Part shown: positions 34,201-43,017 of the stretch, one piece after another
Position numbering within the stretch: position 1 is the stretch's first letter
Layout: each line of letters opens with the position of its first letter
Assembly (NCBI GenBank): GCA_009761415.1
Contig: QUOL01000023.1
Coordinates: 1-64,000 of the forward strand
Reading direction: 5' to 3'
DNA from: Sarcomyxa edulis
Lineage: Eukaryota; Basidiomycota; Agaricomycetes; Agaricales; Mycenaceae
Length of the DNA stretch: 64,000 bases
Notes under the pieces: generated by a model
The model's input: the letters and a program-made list of their open reading frames with translations, nothing else
Told to the model about the DNA's origin: nothing
The model's database searches: none
Program-made: the position numbers and the translations under genes

Positions 34201-37031
34201 CAAGTCCCGATCAGGCGCTCGAAGTTCTTGAGACGCCGACAAATTTTCACACAAACGCGCGTTACGCGTACTTGGACCTGGCTGTCAACTCGTCACCTAG
34301 CCTCAACAAACGCGACATGGGGCACGTAGAGGAAGAACGGCGCGGTAGAAAACGAGCCAGGAGTCAAGGGAACACAGTAAGCAAACCAGCTGCGACTCCA
34401 CCCTTCATGTATAAAAGCAGGCTGAATTCTACATTCTATCTCCAGTCCAAAATCGTACTCAAACCAATGTCGTCTGCTCCAGAACACCTCTCTCGTTCTC
34501 ATCTGCCCGATGGCGACTCCAATCGCACTCCCTTCCGCGACATACTTCGTCGATTAAACCCTCTCCATTTACTTCCCCGTTCATCGCTATCTCATCCTGG
34601 TCCTAGCGACTGGGTTATCAACGCATTACACCCCTACGACAGTCTGCAAGCTGCTGTGCAGCAGACTCGTGACGACTTCACTGCAGGAAGAAGCCCCCGT
34701 ATACGACCAATGAATCTAACGTCCGAGCAAGCATTCCTCCTGTCGCATGGTCATCTCCCCTCATTCCCGCAGCATGGCGCTGTCAGCACCGCCCTTGGAC
34801 TCAATTCTGTCGTGGATATGTTCAATCCTGTCACAGGAACGTATGGAAAAATCTACGGGCATACGATCACAACCATCTTCCAACCTCCGAGCCTGAATGG
34901 CGGACCCAGTGACTGGGATGACGAAGTCCCTCCGGTAGCGGCCTGGGAAGACCTTCAACGGCTCCACGATGAGACCGTGAACGAGACTACTGACGCCTGG
35001 GATGGACGTCCAGAACCGCCGCTGGTCGAGAAACCCAACACCACCCTTCCTAAGACAGAACTCCCATCGTCATCCCCCACTGCTAGCTCTCTCGACCTCG
35101 TCTACCCGTCCCCAACTCCTTCACCTGTCGAAACTCAAAACGACGCAAACATTGAGTCAACGGAACGTTCCGCTGAACCCAAAGACACATTTGTTGTTGC
35201 ATTCGCTCGCGTTCAAGAGGGTGAGCTACCATTCACCCCCGACCAGCTCACTAATGAAATCCTTCGCGCAGCAAAGCAAATCTGGCCGAGGTTCATAGGG
35301 ACGGAAACAGATCTTGACGACATGCCTGAATTGTACGTCCACCATACTCCCTTCCGATTCACTCTAGGCTACGGAAATGCGAACCAGGCTGATCACCAAT
35401 GCAGGACCGACGCATACGATTCCGATTCTGACTCTGACTCAGACTCAAACTTGGATCTCCACGACTACGATATGGAAAAAGCCCACGAAAAAGATGTCGA
35501 TTTCATTACACTCTCCAACAAGGCTCAGCCTCATGTCACCAAGCTCGTTCCACTCGGAGAAAACTTCGATGTACGCTACCTCTCGCCAGTCAACTCCGAT
35601 AGCGATGAATCACGTCCGTCCTCGGATGACGTCGAGTTGTATGACCGGCCGCTTATCCTCAGTCAACTCCCAGCGCAAGGACATGTTGCGTACGTCAACA
35701 TTGTTATTCGAACAATTAAAGACTTATTCACATTTGTCGACGCCGTTGCCTTCTTAAACAGGCCAGAGATGGATATGGATCAGGTCCCCGAAACTCTGAC
35801 CGGATGGGGACTCGAATTAGAACAGTTCAAGAAGCCAAGCGAAGAAGTCAAGGCGGAATCCGATAACGAGTCAGATGAATCCATGCCATCGCTTATGAGC
35901 ATCGATTCCGATGACTACCAGCCAAAAAGGGTACGCACTCTCGTCTTATCAAGCAATAGTGCGACTTACGGAGCAGGATCTTCCCTCGTACAGTCACCAT
36001 CCTCCGCATCAGACCAGATTCGCGACGCCTACGCAGCCTATGCAGCCGACAAGTATCCCAGACCCAGTAACCCTATAGCGCGCTCGTTTTCGTCCCTCGT
36101 CCCTTTTCAACTAGAACGGGTGCCATACTCGTCTAGTAACCTACGGAACTTCCACATGTTCACAAAGCGTCACGAAATCCATCAAATGGAGGACTCCTTC
36201 GTTGCCGAACTGTTCGAGGAGGCTTTCGAGTGCATGGAGAAGTTGAACTATGATACTGCGGGGTTTGCAGAGCTAGACGAAGACGTCTGGAACCGCGACG
36301 ATTTTCCGATGGAAGAAGAGGCAGATCGAGCCCGTCCATCCCCCATCTTCAGTCTTGTCTCAGCATTAGCGCATACCGCAGCCCTTACTGGAAATGCTCC
36401 CATAACCCCCATGATTCTTCCCGCCGACTCCACCCTCGACACAGTTGAGCAAGTTGCGTTGGTAGACGGGCACCCCATGATAAATGCTCCACCACACCAC
36501 ATTCCGCTTCCTATTCCTGGACCCATCGTCTGCATCCCACCTAATCTCCACACAGCATTCACTCGTGGAACGAGAGACGAGCGCAGACAGCTCCAATTCC
36601 ACTTTCCCGGATGGCTCGAGAACATTGGAAAGTTGTCTCACATTCGCCTTCTCCTTGTACGAGGAATGGCAAGGCTTCGCAGGATAACGGCCATTCGTCA
36701 CTACGACATTGAACTCGCAGAGGTACTCAGTCAGCCTCATCAAAGTTCTGAAGCTGACCATTTTTTTCGTCAGCTCATGCACAACGGACCGGAAGCATAC
36801 AACGAGTCAGACGTTCTCTCACCAAACCCGCTACTCTTTGATTCCGAGGCCACCTTCATTCGTCTTGCTTCCCGGCGGTTTCGAAACGCCAATTGCGAGG
36901 AAGTCGCGGACTACCTCGATCGACTCGTCAGTTACCGACTCCATTACTATCCCGATACCGTGCATCGTATGTTGTTGCGAGGATACCTTGACCAAATGGA
37001 ACTTTGCGGTCTGGGCGACACCCGCGAGTGA
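31269..37031 (+). CDS. Gypsy C ORF1: Gag, protease and a long extra domain (1920 aa)
   Basis: Gag starts MSIHPEGIP. After a capsid-like region (KFKGKHTEIKNFLKHYE) and a lysine/glutamate-rich stretch comes a canonical CCHC knuckle, C-x2-C-x4-H-x4-C (about residue 426). The aspartic protease has DTGS (about 789) and ends LLLGRPWQRG. From residue 1067 (ATG at 34467, with TATAAAAG 57 bp before it) the frame continues for 854 residues with no match to retroviral domains; this part is acidic, with a serine/aspartate run near 1395 and predicted order towards the C-terminus. It could be a captured gene that happens to be in frame, or a true extension of the polyprotein. Pol begins in another frame overlapping its end. 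Confidence 0.85.
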   Translation: MSIHPEGIPRNRRPRSESPGLSSAPTSSFSSSPTMPGSPSPIIPNAPFAYSPPLRSVVDMPTPGSKLAPPKFKGKHTEIKNFLKHYERLCAQNHVSSNRQRCESITQYCSNKVATFIEALNSFTTPNWDQLKKDLLMYYDADRSQQRYLPKDLLEFVRKSRDQPMRTLTAWKQYCRRYIRIGGFLLSQKRITENDHALRFWQGIHRPLREILETKIVTENPTINLEVPFPVAKVSEVAERHLKRNKFLQMAVDLNDSEDELDWTSEEESSASESESSDGEKEKKRKKKKSKAKALKKKKSRKNRDEDDEDDEDEPKSRTRKPNTMKQEEVEGLIRQLNSMSIEDPSYGLVYFKAIKLDDTVTSCVRAPITLHTTATSFREPPPHINPNFRPMYPPRGLPRTYTTTSSNPAFEPRNFGMNTMRDERRCYGCNDTQHTMSNCPAVRAALEKGIVRMAPGSRRLIMADGSDIVRDRGESLVEAAERQVPAKSNYASTGRMVRGFYATINEDTYEDDEEVANPIAAYVADDELSDDDDVDNINSIYVVSTGEEEDEWVRVMPAERAIKKSTTARKVAFDGVYPPPLTRGKGGGKENVPSKNPTSTFKPIRKPNILSKTELLQVTGGRLRVAERNELQEPVPVDARKPREMRENENEGMEGVEETGPPMIRDVRNLPVPPNRRPGPPGLKQPASNKGMGRQSAISSEIENSQVVDHLLDLQVTMPLRQVLGSSREVCSELVDRLKPRNMRNPLVAWVKESSPNKSLVAFAARSRNGLIEMRMECEGRPILAVIDTGSQLNIVKQEVAEMLIQRPMDTKQTIRVNDVNGGASELLGLMENVPLTVGAVTTQASLYVGEKTPFDLLLGRPWQRGNFVSIDERVNGTYLVFKDPKTLESRYEILVKAEDSRDIQSQNRLASLLVIASPVEEKVDSNLEKIDEGKFGNADEEVSGATEKQNDHRGRKDKASVPGDALQDAEFPDPAASPDQALEVLETPTNFHTNARYAYLDLAVNSSPSLNKRDMGHVEEERRGRKRARSQGNTVSKPAATPPFMYKSRLNSTFYLQSKIVLKPMSSAPEHLSRSHLPDGDSNRTPFRDILRRLNPLHLLPRSSLSHPGPSDWVINALHPYDSLQAAVQQTRDDFTAGRSPRIRPMNLTSEQAFLLSHGHLPSFPQHGAVSTALGLNSVVDMFNPVTGTYGKIYGHTITTIFQPPSLNGGPSDWDDEVPPVAAWEDLQRLHDETVNETTDAWDGRPEPPLVEKPNTTLPKTELPSSSPTASSLDLVYPSPTPSPVETQNDANIESTERSAEPKDTFVVAFARVQEGELPFTPDQLTNEILRAAKQIWPRFIGTETDLDDMPELYVHHTPFRFTLGYGNANQADHQCRTDAYDSDSDSDSDSNLDLHDYDMEKAHEKDVDFITLSNKAQPHVTKLVPLGENFDVRYLSPVNSDSDESRPSSDDVELYDRPLILSQLPAQGHVAYVNIVIRTIKDLFTFVDAVAFLNRPEMDMDQVPETLTGWGLELEQFKKPSEEVKAESDNESDESMPSLMSIDSDDYQPKRVRTLVLSSNSATYGAGSSLVQSPSSASDQIRDAYAAYAADKYPRPSNPIARSFSSLVPFQLERVPYSSSNLRNFHMFTKRHEIHQMEDSFVAELFEEAFECMEKLNYDTAGFAELDEDVWNRDDFPMEEEADRARPSPIFSLVSALAHTAALTGNAPITPMILPADSTLDTVEQVALVDGHPMINAPPHHIPLPIPGPIVCIPPNLHTAFTRGTRDERRQLQFHFPGWLENIGKLSHIRLLLVRGMARLRRITAIRHYDIELAEVLSQPHQSSEADHFFRQLMHNGPEAYNESDVLSPNPLLFDSEATFIRLASRRFRNANCEEVADYLDRLVSYRLHYYPDTVHRMLLRGYLDQMELCGLGDTRE
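34410..34417 (+). promoter_or_regulatory. Candidate internal TATA box in gypsy C ORF1
   Basis: TATAAAAG inside the coding frame, 57 bp before an in-frame ATG (34467) where retroviral similarity stops. Suggests a separately transcribed gene. Confidence 0.5.
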
Positions 37032-40000
37032 AGCTCTTTCCCTTTGTATGTTCCACCGTCTTATTTTATCGTTACCCGCGCTCAACCAATTTCCCTGCCA
37101 GGATGTACAACAAACCTTTCCCTTTCCATACCTTTCATTCAAAAATCCCGAAAACTATGTACCGTGCTTTCTGCAAAAATCCTCTAGTTCGCTTTTTTCG
37201 TTTCCCGCGGAGGGTCGAGCCGGCTTCGTTTATCCTTACGCTGTACTACACAATTTGCTCGTTCCAGTTCCATCATGTTCAATACCTTCCTCTTACGTTT
37301 CCCTTACTTATCCTGATCCACTCGGACTATCCCTGCACAACACCGCCAGTGGAATATCTGGTTGGTGGTTGCACTTCCTGGACTTGTACTTAGCAGATTC
37401 TCGTACGTTGAAGAGTCCGGTACCCCCTACTTACTTGAAACCAAATTCAATACTGCATTACCATTTCCATGACATAGCCCTTACGCAACCGCTACCTCAA
37501 AAGAGAAACTCAGACAGCTCGGTCAGTTGTTTCTTCATTCGGGTAGACAACTCGGACTTGTCAGACAAAGAAAAAGAGGAAGGTCAGACTATGTATGACT
37601 TGGAGGACTCAGAAGAAGACGAAGAGGAAGATCTGTATTACTTCTACCCATCGTATACAAAGGAAGATGGACTGGAAAACCTGAAGTCCTTCACAGCCTA
37701 CAAACGTGTGGACCAGAAAGTCCACCCAGTCTCGGGAACCTTTCCACAAGCCGCTCAGGTACGTCGTACCATTCCCGAGGATCCCTTACTATCCCTGCCA
37801 GCATTATCTAAAACTCCACCTCCATTCACGCCAAGCATTAAGCTCACCGAAGAGCGACTGGAAGAATTAAATGTCAACGGTGATGGATATTTGTGGCCAG
37901 AGGAAGAGAAACTCTTCAAGCATATTATGTGGCTAAACCAAGAGGCTTTGGCCTTCGAAGAAAAAGATAGAGGCACACTGAAGGAATCATACTTTTCCCC
38001 GTACATCATACCAACAATCCCGCACACTCCATGGGAGTATCGTAACATTCCTATCCCACCCGGCATCCTATCTAAGGTACTTGAGCTGCTCAAGTCCAAA
38101 ATCGAAGCCGGTGTCTACGAACCAAGTCAGTCATCTTACCGATCCCGATGGTTTTGTGTCCTGAAGAAGAACGGCAAATTACGAATCGTTCATGATCTTC
38201 AACCTTTAAATAAGGTTACTATTCGAGACGCCGGACTTCCTCCAATTGTGGATGACTTCATCGAAGGATTTGCAGGGCGCCAATGCTACACAGTGTTTGA
38301 CTTATTTTGGGGTTTTGATGCCCGCAAAACGCACGTGGACAGCCGCGACCTCACAGCCTTCCTAACTCCACTCGGGCTTCTCCGAATAACTTCATTACCC
38401 ATGGGATTCACCAATTCACCCGCTGAATTCCAGAAGTGCATGGTGTTCATTTTGCAAGATGAAATTCCTGACAAAGCGCATATTTTCATTGACGACCTGC
38501 CAATAAAAGGACCCAAGACACAGTATCTGGATGCGAAAGGAAACCCAGAGACACTCAAAGAGAATCACGGAATACATCGTTTCATTTGGGAACACGCAGA
38601 AGACGTTCACCGCATCATGCACAGAATCAAATGTGCTGGAGCTACTTTTGCACCCAAGAAAGCCCAAATCTGTCGCCCAGAAGTCACCATCGTGGGACAA
38701 AAATGCACACCTGACGGCAGACTTCCTGACAATGATCGAGTTGCAAAGATCTTAAAGTGGAAGGAACTCGACAATCCTAATGCAGTTCGCCGCTTCCTGG
38801 GACTTTGCGGAACCGTTCGAATTTGGATCCGAAACTACTCCGAGTTAGTTCGACCCTTATCTCAATTATACCATATTGGAAAAGAGTTCATTTGGACCCC
38901 AGAGCGACAAAATTCATTTGACACCATTAAACAGCTTGTTGCATCAGCTCCTGCTCTGCGCCCTATTGACTACGAATCCTCCAACCCAGTTTACTTGTCT
39001 GTCGACTCTTCCAATAAAGCAACCGGTATGATCCTATCACAACTTGACGACCAAGGAAAAAGAAGACCAGCCCGTTATGGCTCGATTCCCATGAGCGACC
39101 GAGAATCTCGGTATTCTCAGCCTAAATTAGAACTGTTTGGTCTTTACCGAGCACTTCGACATTGGAGACTCTATTTGATTGGAATCAAAAACCTCAATGT
39201 AGAAGTAGATGCTCAATACATTAAAGGCATGCTCAATGATCCCGATCTACAACCCAATGCAGCCATCAATCGCTGGATTCAAGGAATCCTCATGTTCGAC
39301 TTCACTCTAATCCATGTCCCAGCCACCAAGTTCAAAGGCCCAGATGCCTTATCACGTAGACCTCCAGACGATGACGAAGAAGTTCTAGATGATGATGATT
39401 CATGGCTGGACGACATAGCACTTCTAACATTCATTCCCGATCACACCTTTCCCCCATTCAATCTTACCAAGCCCGTTCACGCGGACTACTCTCACGAATC
39501 TCTTCCATCATGTTTTGCCGTTCGACCAGTCCAGGAGAATAATTTGAAGGAAGTCCAGAGATTTTTAGAAACTCTGGAAGCCCCTGCAAAAGATTCGCCT
39601 CAGAACAGTCAAAGGTTTATGAGGAAAGCCACACAATTCTTTATGAAAGGAACACAGATGTACAAGAGAAATAATTCCAAGACTCCTCTTCTGGTGGTAT
39701 TTGAGCCTGAGAAAAGACTTTCCATTCTCACTCAAGCCCACGATAACCTCGGACATCGTGGAGTCCAGGCGGTCTTTGAAACCCTACGCCGACGTTTCTA
39801 CTGGCCACATCTCCGTGCAGACGTTCAACACCATGTGCAATCCTGCCATGATTGTCAAATTCGGAGTTTAAAACGAATGGAAATTCCCATTACCGTATCT
39901 GCTCCCACCACACTGTTTTCAAAAGTCTACCTCGACGTGATGTATATGCCGCCAGCCCAGGGTTACAAGTATATCATAGCCGCCAGGGACGACCTGTCAG

Positions 40001-40902
40001 GCACTTGTGAAGCCCAAGCATTGCGAGCGTCAACATCTGAAGCCATTGCTAACTTCTTTTGGAATTACATCTACTGCCGTTATGGGGCACCGGTTCAGGT
40101 TGTAACTGACAACGGATCAGAAGTCAGGGGTGCTTTCAAGAAGTTACTGAGAAGAATGGATATTCCCCAGATCAGAATCTCTCCTTACAATCATCATGCA
40201 AACGGAGTAGTAGAACGAGGACACTTCACTTTACGGGAAGCTATCATCAAAGCCTGCAGAGGAAAGATAACAGATTGGCCCAAGAAGGTACCAGAAGCAG
40301 TCTTTGCAGATCGGGTAACGGTCAGCCGAGTCACCGGATTCTCACCCTATCAGCTGCTCCACGCCACCGATCCCCTTCTACCTTTTGATCTAACAGAAGC
40401 TACCTTTCTTGTCGAAGGATTCCGATCAGGAATGAGCACTACCGACCTTCTAGCCCTTCGGATTCGCCAGCTGCAAAAGCATGAGGAAGACGTAGAACGG
40501 GCTGCTGCTACTTTGCGCAAGGCCAGGTTCCGGTCAAAAGCTCAATTTGAACGACGGTTTCACAAAAAGCTGCAGAAAGACTTATACAAGGCAGGAGAGC
40601 TGGTACTGGTTCGCAACACAAGGGTAGAAAAAGAACTAAGTAAAAAGACAAAGCCACGATACTTGGGACCATACGAAGTGGTTAGGAAAAATAAAGGGGG
40701 AGCCTATGTGCTGAAAGAACTAGATGGATCTGTAATGGAAGGTCACACTGCGGCCTACCGCTTGCTGCCCTACATAACAAGAGACCACGCATTCATGAAA
40801 AACAACCAAGAAGATGAATCTGATGACGAAAACCACGACCGCAGTTCTGGCTCCGGCTCTGAATCCGATCTGAATGACGGTTCCGATCCAGAGTCAGATT
40901 GA
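36709..40902 (+). CDS. Gypsy C Pol: reverse transcriptase, RNase H, integrase
   Basis: The open frame starts at 36709, but residues before about 290 have no Pol character; translation may begin near the MYDLEDSEED start at about 37590. RT contains RSRWFCVLKKNGKLRIVHD and the active site F-I-D-D (about 593-596) in place of Y-x-D-D. RNase H spans YLSVDSS to VEVDAQYIKG. Integrase has HDNLGHRG...CHDCQ (about 1011-1048) and D, D, E in YLDVMYMP, VVTDNGSE and NGVVERGH. The tail has LVLVRNTRVEKE and KPRYLGPYE. No stop or shift breaks it. Gag-protease and Pol are in different frames, separated by the extra region, so a simple frameshift would not join protease to RT. Confidence 0.92.
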   Translation: MNSQRYSVSLIKVLKLTIFFVSSCTTDRKHTTSQTFSHQTRYSLIPRPPSFVLLPGGFETPIARKSRTTSIDSSVTDSITIPIPCIVCCCEDTLTKWNFAVWATPASEALSLCMFHRLILSLPALNQFPCQDVQQTFPFPYLSFKNPENYVPCFLQKSSSSLFSFPAEGRAGFVYPYAVLHNLLVPVPSCSIPSSYVSLTYPDPLGLSLHNTASGISGWWLHFLDLYLADSRTLKSPVPPTYLKPNSILHYHFHDIALTQPLPQKRNSDSSVSCFFIRVDNSDLSDKEKEEGQTMYDLEDSEEDEEEDLYYFYPSYTKEDGLENLKSFTAYKRVDQKVHPVSGTFPQAAQVRRTIPEDPLLSLPALSKTPPPFTPSIKLTEERLEELNVNGDGYLWPEEEKLFKHIMWLNQEALAFEEKDRGTLKESYFSPYIIPTIPHTPWEYRNIPIPPGILSKVLELLKSKIEAGVYEPSQSSYRSRWFCVLKKNGKLRIVHDLQPLNKVTIRDAGLPPIVDDFIEGFAGRQCYTVFDLFWGFDARKTHVDSRDLTAFLTPLGLLRITSLPMGFTNSPAEFQKCMVFILQDEIPDKAHIFIDDLPIKGPKTQYLDAKGNPETLKENHGIHRFIWEHAEDVHRIMHRIKCAGATFAPKKAQICRPEVTIVGQKCTPDGRLPDNDRVAKILKWKELDNPNAVRRFLGLCGTVRIWIRNYSELVRPLSQLYHIGKEFIWTPERQNSFDTIKQLVASAPALRPIDYESSNPVYLSVDSSNKATGMILSQLDDQGKRRPARYGSIPMSDRESRYSQPKLELFGLYRALRHWRLYLIGIKNLNVEVDAQYIKGMLNDPDLQPNAAINRWIQGILMFDFTLIHVPATKFKGPDALSRRPPDDDEEVLDDDDSWLDDIALLTFIPDHTFPPFNLTKPVHADYSHESLPSCFAVRPVQENNLKEVQRFLETLEAPAKDSPQNSQRFMRKATQFFMKGTQMYKRNNSKTPLLVVFEPEKRLSILTQAHDNLGHRGVQAVFETLRRRFYWPHLRADVQHHVQSCHDCQIRSLKRMEIPITVSAPTTLFSKVYLDVMYMPPAQGYKYIIAARDDLSGTCEAQALRASTSEAIANFFWNYIYCRYGAPVQVVTDNGSEVRGAFKKLLRRMDIPQIRISPYNHHANGVVERGHFTLREAIIKACRGKITDWPKKVPEAVFADRVTVSRVTGFSPYQLLHATDPLLPFDLTEATFLVEGFRSGMSTTDLLALRIRQLQKHEEDVERAAATLRKARFRSKAQFERRFHKKLQKDLYKAGELVLVRNTRVEKELSKKTKPRYLGPYEVVRKNKGGAYVLKELDGSVMEGHTAAYRLLPYITRDHAFMKNNQEDESDDENHDRSSGSGSESDLNDGSDPESD

Positions 40903-41082
40903 TGAAAAAGCGACGCCAATCATAATACCACAATCCTGGGTCAGCTCCATCCGGCTTGTGTGCCTCTTCCGGCAAGTAAACGAAGAGCGCTCATAGTCAC
41001 AAGGAAACGCTAGGCCCAAAACAGAAAATAAGGGAGAAAAACATACCAAAACCTTAAAGTTGGCAATAGCCCACGCCCTTGT

Positions 41083-41090
41083 CATAAAAG
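41083..41090 (+). promoter_or_regulatory. Candidate TATA-like box of the gypsy C 3' gene
   Basis: CATAAAAG about 108 bp before the ATG at 41198, followed by a C/T-rich leader. Confidence 0.35.
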
Positions 41091-41197
41091 ACGTATTTTC
41101 TCGTAAATCATTCATTCCGCTTCGCACTCCTGCCGTCCAAGCAATCACAGTAAAAACTGATCATACCAAACACTCATCGTTCACTTCTTTCACAATC

Positions 41198-41941
41198 ATG
41201 CCCTCGCACAGTACACTCTTTATTTCGTCCTACTCCGCTTTGAAATGGGAAGTCCCTGGACTTATTCCCGCTGGCCCAGGAATTCTTTCGCGCCCTTCGT
41301 TCTCAGACTCGTACCCCGAACAAACGTATCCTTCACAGCCCAGACTCCATTCCAGTCTGTCAATTCCACCTTTAACGTATCAGCCACGTCGTATTCCCAT
41401 CACAACCAGCAACCCTTTCCGTCTGCAGCTGGACGTACCCCGGTATGCTTATACCCGGGAATCTAACATTCCTGCTTCCCTCAACATCTACGAGGCTAAT
41501 AAATTCCGCGACATCATCCAACACTGCCCCCATCCGCTCACTTATGTGATAGCCTTTCCCGACAGCCTCGTTCCCAACTCGCTCCGTAACCGGTACGATA
41601 ACTATGGTTGTGCGCCTGGAGGACCACTTCGAGTAGGAAGTTGGATTTATGGAACGCAGTGGGATGGGCCAGTCCAGATCACTCGAATCCTCGACATCAA
41701 TCATCAGACGAAGAAGCTAACCCTGGAAATCGCTTCTGGCCAAGACTATGGATTGGTCGACCAGCTTTGTATCGACGCCTGCTTCTACGATGTATCTCAG
41801 CATGAATGGCGCATCTATTGCCTCCAACAGTATCGTCTTGGCAGGAAACTGGTGCGTTTTGGTCTAGCTATGGTGGCATATGGAAGAGTGGGACGAATGA
41901 AGATCAAAGAAGGATGGAAAAAGTGGATAAGAAGGAAATAA
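41198..41941 (+). CDS. Gypsy C third ORF, 247 aa, function unknown
   Basis: Lies between integrase and the 3' LTR. The ATG opening MPSHSTLFIS follows a CT-rich leader. The first 90 residues are rich in S, P and Y. The second half is more globular, with WIYGTQWDGPVQITRILD, a possible small beta-barrel, and a basic, lysine-rich end. No signal peptide or clear membrane segment, so not an obvious envelope. It shows no visible similarity to the extra gene of gypsy B. Gypsy elements with a third frame are known, but I do not recognise this one. Confidence 0.65.
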   Translation: MPSHSTLFISSYSALKWEVPGLIPAGPGILSRPSFSDSYPEQTYPSQPRLHSSLSIPPLTYQPRRIPITTSNPFRLQLDVPRYAYTRESNIPASLNIYEANKFRDIIQHCPHPLTYVIAFPDSLVPNSLRNRYDNYGCAPGGPLRVGSWIYGTQWDGPVQITRILDINHQTKKLTLEIASGQDYGLVDQLCIDACFYDVSQHEWRIYCLQQYRLGRKLVRFGLAMVAYGRVGRMKIKEGWKKWIRRK

Positions 41942-42112
41942 CGGTCGATTTTCTTTACTCAGAATATTCTCCAAAACCCATACTACCCCAGCTCGTTTCT
42001 TTCTGAACATTTCTTTGTTTTTCACTCGAAATACGCTTGGAAACAATTATGCTCTTTTCCTTTGCTATCAAGAGGATCAACCAGGGACTGTTGATAAATC
42101 GTTTCCCGCGGA

Positions 42113-43017
42113 TGTCATACTGGCATAATGTTTGGAGAAAAGATAGCAAAGGAACAAAGACTTGATATCCAAGGAATTTCGAGTAGTTTCTTCGTTCTTC
42201 TTCAAACACCTTTCAGCACTCATATTACCTGCTCAGACACACTTAACAACTTCACTTGCTTACTCATTTGTGCTTACCTTGTCCCTTCCATACTGTTCAG
42301 CAGCTTACAAAGCATTACTCATTCCAGTTCACCAACTTCCTGGCTTTCACTCATTCTCATTACTATGCTTACTCATCGCTTATTCATTGCTGAGTAAGGG
42401 CTGAGTCAGACTTTCAAAGTGAATTACCAATCACTCTTTTTCTCCAGTATAAATAGGGCTCATCTTTGTACCTTAAAAGGCATCTTACCCAATTTTGAAA
42501 GATATCCTCTAACACTTCTGACCAACTAAGCCTCTACATAGAACTATTCTCAGAACAGTAAACAAAGCACTGTCTAAGTAGTTTCTATCATAGCAATACA
42601 TTCTCCATAAGATAACAACGGTTATCTCAAGCATAACAATCTACGTGACAAGACATTTTTCTAGCTTACGTGCAAGCACCGAGGGATAACGTGACATCCC
42701 ATTTCAGCAAGAATCCAGCAGCCAATTTGAAGCCTTTGCTTGCATCTGAGCAAGCACTGTTACCTCCGTGGTAGACTCCGCCGTCGAAATCCCAAGTATT
42801 ACTCTAGCTCACGTGAGAGCACCGCCGCCAGCCGAAATCTTATCAGAACAGTCTGATACAGCAAGTTACCCGTACCTCCAGCCCTCTCCAGATTGATATT
42901 CACTTTCTCTCCAAAGATAGTAAACGTAGTTCGAGACCAATCTCCCTACAATTACAAATTAGCCTGAATAAAGTCACTTCTGGCTGCGTTTATATCTAAC
43001 ACATATATACGCTGACA
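42113..43017 (+). repeat. Gyps C 3' LTR
   Basis: 905 bp, TGTCA...TGACA, followed by the TSD TCGC at 43018-43021. Near-identical to the 5' LTR, three C/T differences seen. Confidence 0.95.

Larger units (their letters stand above)
30276..43017 (+). mobile_element. Gypsy C, 12.7-kb LTR retrotransposon with extra genes
   Basis: LTRs 30276-31180 and 42113-43017 (905 bp each, TGTCA...TGACA) with a 4-bp TSD TCGC (30272-30275, 43018-43021). A candidate primer binding site starts TGGAGCCCACC at 31185. Internal sequence: gag-protease fused to a long extra region (31269-37031), RT-RH-IN (to 40902) and a third reading frame (41198-41941). It lies in the sense opposite to the hAT gene it split. All main frames are open, so it may be active. 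Confidence 0.95.

Noticed and set aside
36709..37590. N-terminal 290 codons of the gypsy C Pol frame as real protein
   Set aside because: They overlap the end of ORF1 and have odd composition; Pol similarity begins later. Kept only as an open frame.
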